This document shows positions 38,522 to 41,327 of a stretch of DNA of 41,327 bases, piece by piece. Position numbers and translations under genes: made by a program. Source of the DNA: Candidatus Saccharimonadota bacterium (GTDB lineage Bacteria; Patescibacteriota; Saccharimonadia; Saccharimonadales; JACOTW01); assembly GCA_016178135.1 (NCBI GenBank), contig JACOTW010000011.1:1-41327 (forward strand), written 5' to 3'. A model generated the notes under the pieces. The model was given only the letters and a program-made list of their open reading frames with translations, did not search any database and had not been told where the DNA came from. Position 1 is the first letter of the stretch. Each line of letters starts with the position of its first letter.

Positions 38522-40357
38522 GTGATTAAAAAAGTTATTAAATTTTTTAAACATTACAAGCAACTTGGTTTTGTTGTTGTTTCAATTCTGGCGGGGCTGG
38601 GGTTGGACCTAGGAGGTTATGATATCGCCGCGCACTGGATTCTGGGCATCAGTGCATCCATCAATCTCATGCCATTGCTATGGGGTATGTTACAAGACCT
38701 GCGCAGTGGCAAATACGGAGTCGACATATTAGCTGCAACGGCCATATTAACCTCCGTAGTATTGCAAGAATTTTGGGCCGCAATGGTTATCGTAGTGATG
38801 CTGACTGGCGGAGAAGCCTTGGAAGATTACGCCGAGCGACGCGCCAAAAAAGAATTGACCGCCCTGCTATCACGCAAACCCAAAAAAGCCCATGTTTTAC
38901 GCAAGGGCAAAACACTTGAACTAAAAGTAAGCGATATTGTGGTTGGAGATAAAGTCATCATTCTGCCAGGTGAAGTTGTCCCTGTTGACGGGGCAATTAT
39001 AGAAGGCACGTCTGACTTTGATGAATCCGCGCTGACTGGCGAAAGCATGTTGCTTACCAAACAGGTGGGGGATCAACTTTTGAGTGGCTCTATCAATATT
39101 GAAGGCGCGGTAACTATCAAAGCGTCTCACAGTGCCGCGGATAGTCAGTATCAACAAATCATTAAACTGGTACAATCCGCCGCGGCATCGCAAGCACCGT
39201 TTGTGCGACTGGCAGATCGCTATAGCATCCCGTTTACAATATTGGCCTTTATGATAGCTGGGACGGCATGGTTGGTGACTGGTGACGCTATAAGATTTCT
39301 AGAAGTTATAGTTGTAGCTACTCCCTGCCCTCTGCTACTTGGCGCGCCGATTGCCCTAATATCGGGTATGAGTCGAGCGGCCAAACACGGAATCATTGTC
39401 AAAACTGGATCAGCCCTAGAACGACTGGGGCAAGTAGAAACAATTGCATTCGACAAAACCGGCACACTGACCCGCGGGGCTCCCACCGTAGGGTCAATCA
39501 AGTCATACAACGGATTTAGCAAACAAGACATATTGCGCTATGCTGCTGCACTCGAACAAAGCTCTCCACATGTTCTAGCACAAGCCGTAGTAACCGCAGC
39601 CAAGGATGAAGGGATCAAAATCAACCCTGCCAAACAAGTCAAAGAAGTTGTCGGTCATGGATTGATGGGTCGTTTGCAGGGAAAGACAATTATCATTGGA
39701 CGTGCCTTCTATATACAACAATCTGGGATTAAAATCCCGCACGATCTTTCACATAAACAAACTACCAGCTATCTTGCAATTGACGGGAAACTGGCGGGGA
39801 GTATTAGTTTCGTTGACGAAGTTCGACCAGAGACAAAAAATATGCTTACCAAATTAAAAGAGTATGGGATCAAACATACTCTAATGGTCACTGGCGACAA
39901 CAACGCAACCGCACAAGCAATCGCAAAACAAGCTGGCATAGAAACCGTTGTTGCTGACTGTCTGCCTGGTGACAAAATTCACGCGATAGAAAATGTGCGC
40001 TACAAACCAGTAGCATTTGTCGGCGATGGCGTCAATGACGCGCCAGTTCTGACAGCCGCCGATGTAGGTATCGCACTTGGCGCGCGTGGCTCGACTGCAG
40101 CCAGCGAATCAGCTGATATTGTTATACTCCTTGACGACGTAGAAAAAGTTGCCGAAAGCCTAAAAATCGCTAAACGAACATTTTACATAGCAAAACAAAG
40201 TATTTTGATGGGGATTCTCATGAGCATTGGGCTTATGGGTATCTTTGCAACTGGACGATTCAAGCCCGTCCATGGTGCCCTGATTCAGGAACTTGTCGAC
40301 GTAACCGTTATATTTAATGCCCTACGCGCCCACGGATCATTCAAAAAACAGAGCTAA
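38522..40357 (+). CDS. P1B-type heavy-metal-translocating ATPase
   Basis: 611 aa, GTG start with AAGG upstream. TM helices near the N-terminus and around 90-110, actuator motif LTGES, membrane metal motif TPC in VVATPCPLLLGAP, phosphorylation site FDKTGTLT, nucleotide domain with SSPHVLAQAV in place of the usual SEHPLA, hinge VGDGVNDAPVL, and two C-terminal TMs. No N-terminal HMA domain. TPC instead of CPC or SPC and the altered HP motif place it outside the well-studied Cu and Zn groups; the metal cannot be told from sequence. Convergent with the next gene, 4-nt overlap. Confidence 0.88.
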   Translation: MIKKVIKFFKHYKQLGFVVVSILAGLGLDLGGYDIAAHWILGISASINLMPLLWGMLQDLRSGKYGVDILAATAILTSVVLQEFWAAMVIVVMLTGGEALEDYAERRAKKELTALLSRKPKKAHVLRKGKTLELKVSDIVVGDKVIILPGEVVPVDGAIIEGTSDFDESALTGESMLLTKQVGDQLLSGSINIEGAVTIKASHSAADSQYQQIIKLVQSAAASQAPFVRLADRYSIPFTILAFMIAGTAWLVTGDAIRFLEVIVVATPCPLLLGAPIALISGMSRAAKHGIIVKTGSALERLGQVETIAFDKTGTLTRGAPTVGSIKSYNGFSKQDILRYAAALEQSSPHVLAQAVVTAAKDEGIKINPAKQVKEVVGHGLMGRLQGKTIIIGRAFYIQQSGIKIPHDLSHKQTTSYLAIDGKLAGSISFVDEVRPETKNMLTKLKEYGIKHTLMVTGDNNATAQAIAKQAGIETVVADCLPGDKIHAIENVRYKPVAFVGDGVNDAPVLTAADVGIALGARGSTAASESADIVILLDDVEKVAESLKIAKRTFYIAKQSILMGILMSIGLMGIFATGRFKPVHGALIQELVDVTVIFNALRAHGSFKKQS

Positions 40358-40998
40358 AGCATTATCAATACGACATACGTGACTAATGGTACGGTAATAT
40401 TATCAGTGCCCCAAAGCGAAATGTTTTCTACGACGGTAGTCAAGATTGGTAAATATATTAAAACAACCCACGAAATATGCGTAGCTGTAGGCGCGCCATA
40501 CGCCATCGCCCAACAAGTAATTAAAAAAACAGTTACGAAGAACACCCCTGTACCAACCAGACTTTTGGTGTGACTAAAAACATGATAGCTATTCCCTTTG
40601 CCGTAAGTCGTCCCAATCACCGCTGCTAATCCATCGGCCAATCCAAGATTCAGGATGGCGGTAATAAAAATCCAATTCGCGGGGGCTAGGATAGCTAACG
40701 TGATAATCGAAAGTGGATATAAATACTCACCAGCAGACAGTCGCCCAACTTGGCGCATCCATGGAAACAGTTGCCAGTATCTAGCAATCAAAATAATTAC
40801 AAAAAATAATACTTCCAAAATAATTATGGTGTGGTAATTGGTAATAATGGATAGACCAACGATAACCACTGCGTGAGCTATATGAACAATTTTTCGGCTG
40901 ACCTCATGTGAGGGGTGCCAGGTATGGTGGATTATCCAGAGACCCGCACAAAAAACAACGGAGCCCAACAGCAAAGATACAAAAAACCATACAGTCAT
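40354..40998 (-). CDS. Dolichol/phytol-kinase-like (SEC59/VTE5 family) integral membrane protein
   Basis: 214 aa from the ATG at 40998, whose TACAAT -10-like box lies 8 nt upstream; an in-frame start at 41016 is possible. About seven TM helices. The family signature is present in order: SRKIVHIAHA, LGLADGLAAVIG.TYGKG, HTKSLVGT, and ENISLWGTDNITVPL (E...DN..P). Members use CTP to phosphorylate polyprenols, dolichol or phytol, and the fold resembles CDP-diglyceride synthase. A role in lipid-carrier (undecaprenol) metabolism is a reasonable guess. Confidence 0.75.
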   Translation of the reverse strand: MTVWFFVSLLLGSVVFCAGLWIIHHTWHPSHEVSRKIVHIAHAVVIVGLSIITNYHTIIILEVLFFVIILIARYWQLFPWMRQVGRLSAGEYLYPLSIITLAILAPANWIFITAILNLGLADGLAAVIGTTYGKGNSYHVFSHTKSLVGTGVFFVTVFLITCWAMAYGAPTATHISWVVLIYLPILTTVVENISLWGTDNITVPLVTYVVLIML

Positions 40999-41082
40999 TA
41001 GATAACATTGTAGCAAACAATCGTGATTGGTTTCGATGCAATTTGATTATGGATCTAGGCTAAATCTCTGCTGGCTAACCAT

Positions 41083-41188
41083 AGGAACCTAGGAACCGAG
41101 GAACCGAGGAACTGTCCCTTAACAGATGGCGAGGAACCGAGGAACTGTCCCTTCGAGGAACCGAGGAACTGTCCCTTAACAGATGAGG
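41083..41188. repeat. Tandem REP array next to the transposase
   Basis: Three tandem units built on GAGGAACCGAGGAACTGTCCCTT, two of them followed by AACAGATG. The first unit is preceded by AGGAACCTAGGAACC. The CCCTTAACAGATGAG end matches the REP repeats near the left end of the window. Confidence 0.75.
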
Positions 41189-41191
41189 GAA

Positions 41192-41327
41192 TTACAAATT
41201 GGCTAGTTCGTACTTTAGCTCATCTAGCATTTGTTTGTTTTCTTCATAGTCGGCAACGAACTCCAGGTAACTTTGGCGATCATAATCGAATTGGGCAAGC
41301 ACTTTTTGGGTTTGTAGCCACTCCGGC
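41192..41327 (-). CDS. REP-associated tyrosine transposase (RAYT), C-terminal 44 residues only
   Basis: Open to the window edge; the frame reads PEWLQTQKVLAQFDYDRQSY, then LEFVADYEENKQMLDELKYELANL and stop. This matches the usual C-terminus of Y1_Tnp/RAYT proteins (PEWLxxxxVLxxFG...YxxFVxDY). The catalytic HUH and Tyr motifs are outside the window. It directly abuts the REP array, the normal RAYT arrangement, and is the likely source of the REP repeats in this genome. Confidence 0.7.
   Translation of the reverse strand, partial: PEWLQTQKVLAQFDYDRQSYLEFVADYEENKQMLDELKYELANL

Noticed and set aside
454-40998. UGA read as glycine (code 25)
   Set aside because: UGA ends folC, the hydrolase and the 44-aa gene at expected positions and no conserved domain is interrupted by UGA.
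1-41327. CRISPR array
   Set aside because: Repeats present are palindromic elements, REP units and tRNA-tail units; no regularly spaced short repeats with unique spacers and no cas genes.

Overview
The window looks like part of a small Patescibacteria (CPR) chromosome, most likely Candidatus Saccharibacteria (TM7) or a close relative. The evidence is indirect, because there is no rRNA gene here. Pointers are an LPxTG surface protein with DUF11-type domains (Gram-positive-like envelope), MurA/MurB, short compact genes, several near-consensus TTGACA/TATACT promoters whose start codon sits only about 4-10 nt after the -10 box (leaderless or nearly leaderless mRNAs), many very small proteins, and REP/RAYT-type repeats. 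UGA is read as stop, so the UGA=Gly code of Absconditabacteria/Gracilibacteria does not apply.

Layout. 1-4.4 kb: an alpha/beta hydrolase and an unknown protein lie between REP-like repeats, followed by a secreted GH26-like glycosidase. 4.4-5.4 kb: a repeat graveyard (REP, 160-bp palindrome, transposase scrap, tRNA relic) and a GIY-YIG nuclease with an abnormal tail. 5.5-7.2 kb: LPxTG surface protein. 7.2-9.4 kb: a GC-rich island with two membrane-anchored proteins. 9.4-10 kb: apparently noncoding, with a pseudoknot-capable structured tract and a small RNA that has its own promoter and terminator. 10-17 kb: a 7TM histidine kinase, a Rossmann oxidoreductase resembling acyl-ACP reductase, an ABC ATPase/membrane-protein pair, and two CheY-like regulators. 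17-19 kb: a PRTase, folD and tRNA-Lys. 19-23.5 kb: an accessory zone with a three-gene micro-operon, LexA, a SET protein, a C39-like protein and a RelB/RelE toxin-antitoxin pair. 23.5-26.5 kb: folC-folA, tRNA-Arg and an SGNH hydrolase. 26.7-31.3 kb: divergent pyrimidine operons (pyrE-pyrF-cysQ and pyrC-pyrD). 31.3-37.8 kb: trehalase with an XRE regulator, murB, glyA and an HTH-murA fusion. 37.8-38.5 kb: tRNA-Gly, tRNA-Arg, an HNH remnant and tRNA-His. 38.5-41 kb: a P1B-type ATPase and a dolichol/phytol-kinase-like protein, then a REP array and the 3' end of a RAYT transposase that runs off the window.

Two repeat systems stand out. (1) A fold-back palindrome, 160 bp in its full copies, occurs at 4502, 17111 and 23767, with a shortened copy at 32745. 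Copies sit IN FRAME inside dihydrofolate reductase and trehalase. The element is open in the same register on both strands (peptide LDLxK...LRKSS either way), an arrangement like the Rickettsia palindromic elements. Removing it from FolA leaves the canonical length of about 159 aa. (2) A structured element of about 145 bp occurs three times (18943, 21649, 25626). It ends in exactly tRNA nucleotides 55-76 including CCA, and two copies lie just downstream of the tRNA whose tail they carry (Lys and Arg). Its helices covary between copies, and its 5' strand is complementary to the captured tRNA segment. I know of no described family for it; the E. coli rtT repeats behind tyrT are the nearest analogue.

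How the genes fit together: folD, folC, folA and glyA supply one-carbon units; pyrC, D, E and F give a partial de novo UMP route (no carAB or pyrB in view); MurA/MurB start peptidoglycan precursor synthesis. The GH26-like enzyme and trehalase imply use of host or environmental glycans, and the sensor and transport genes imply envelope sensing. Gaps longer than 300 bases are described under the features at 110-440, 2150-2516, 4394-4661, 9332-9959, 21598-21794 and 33663-33827.
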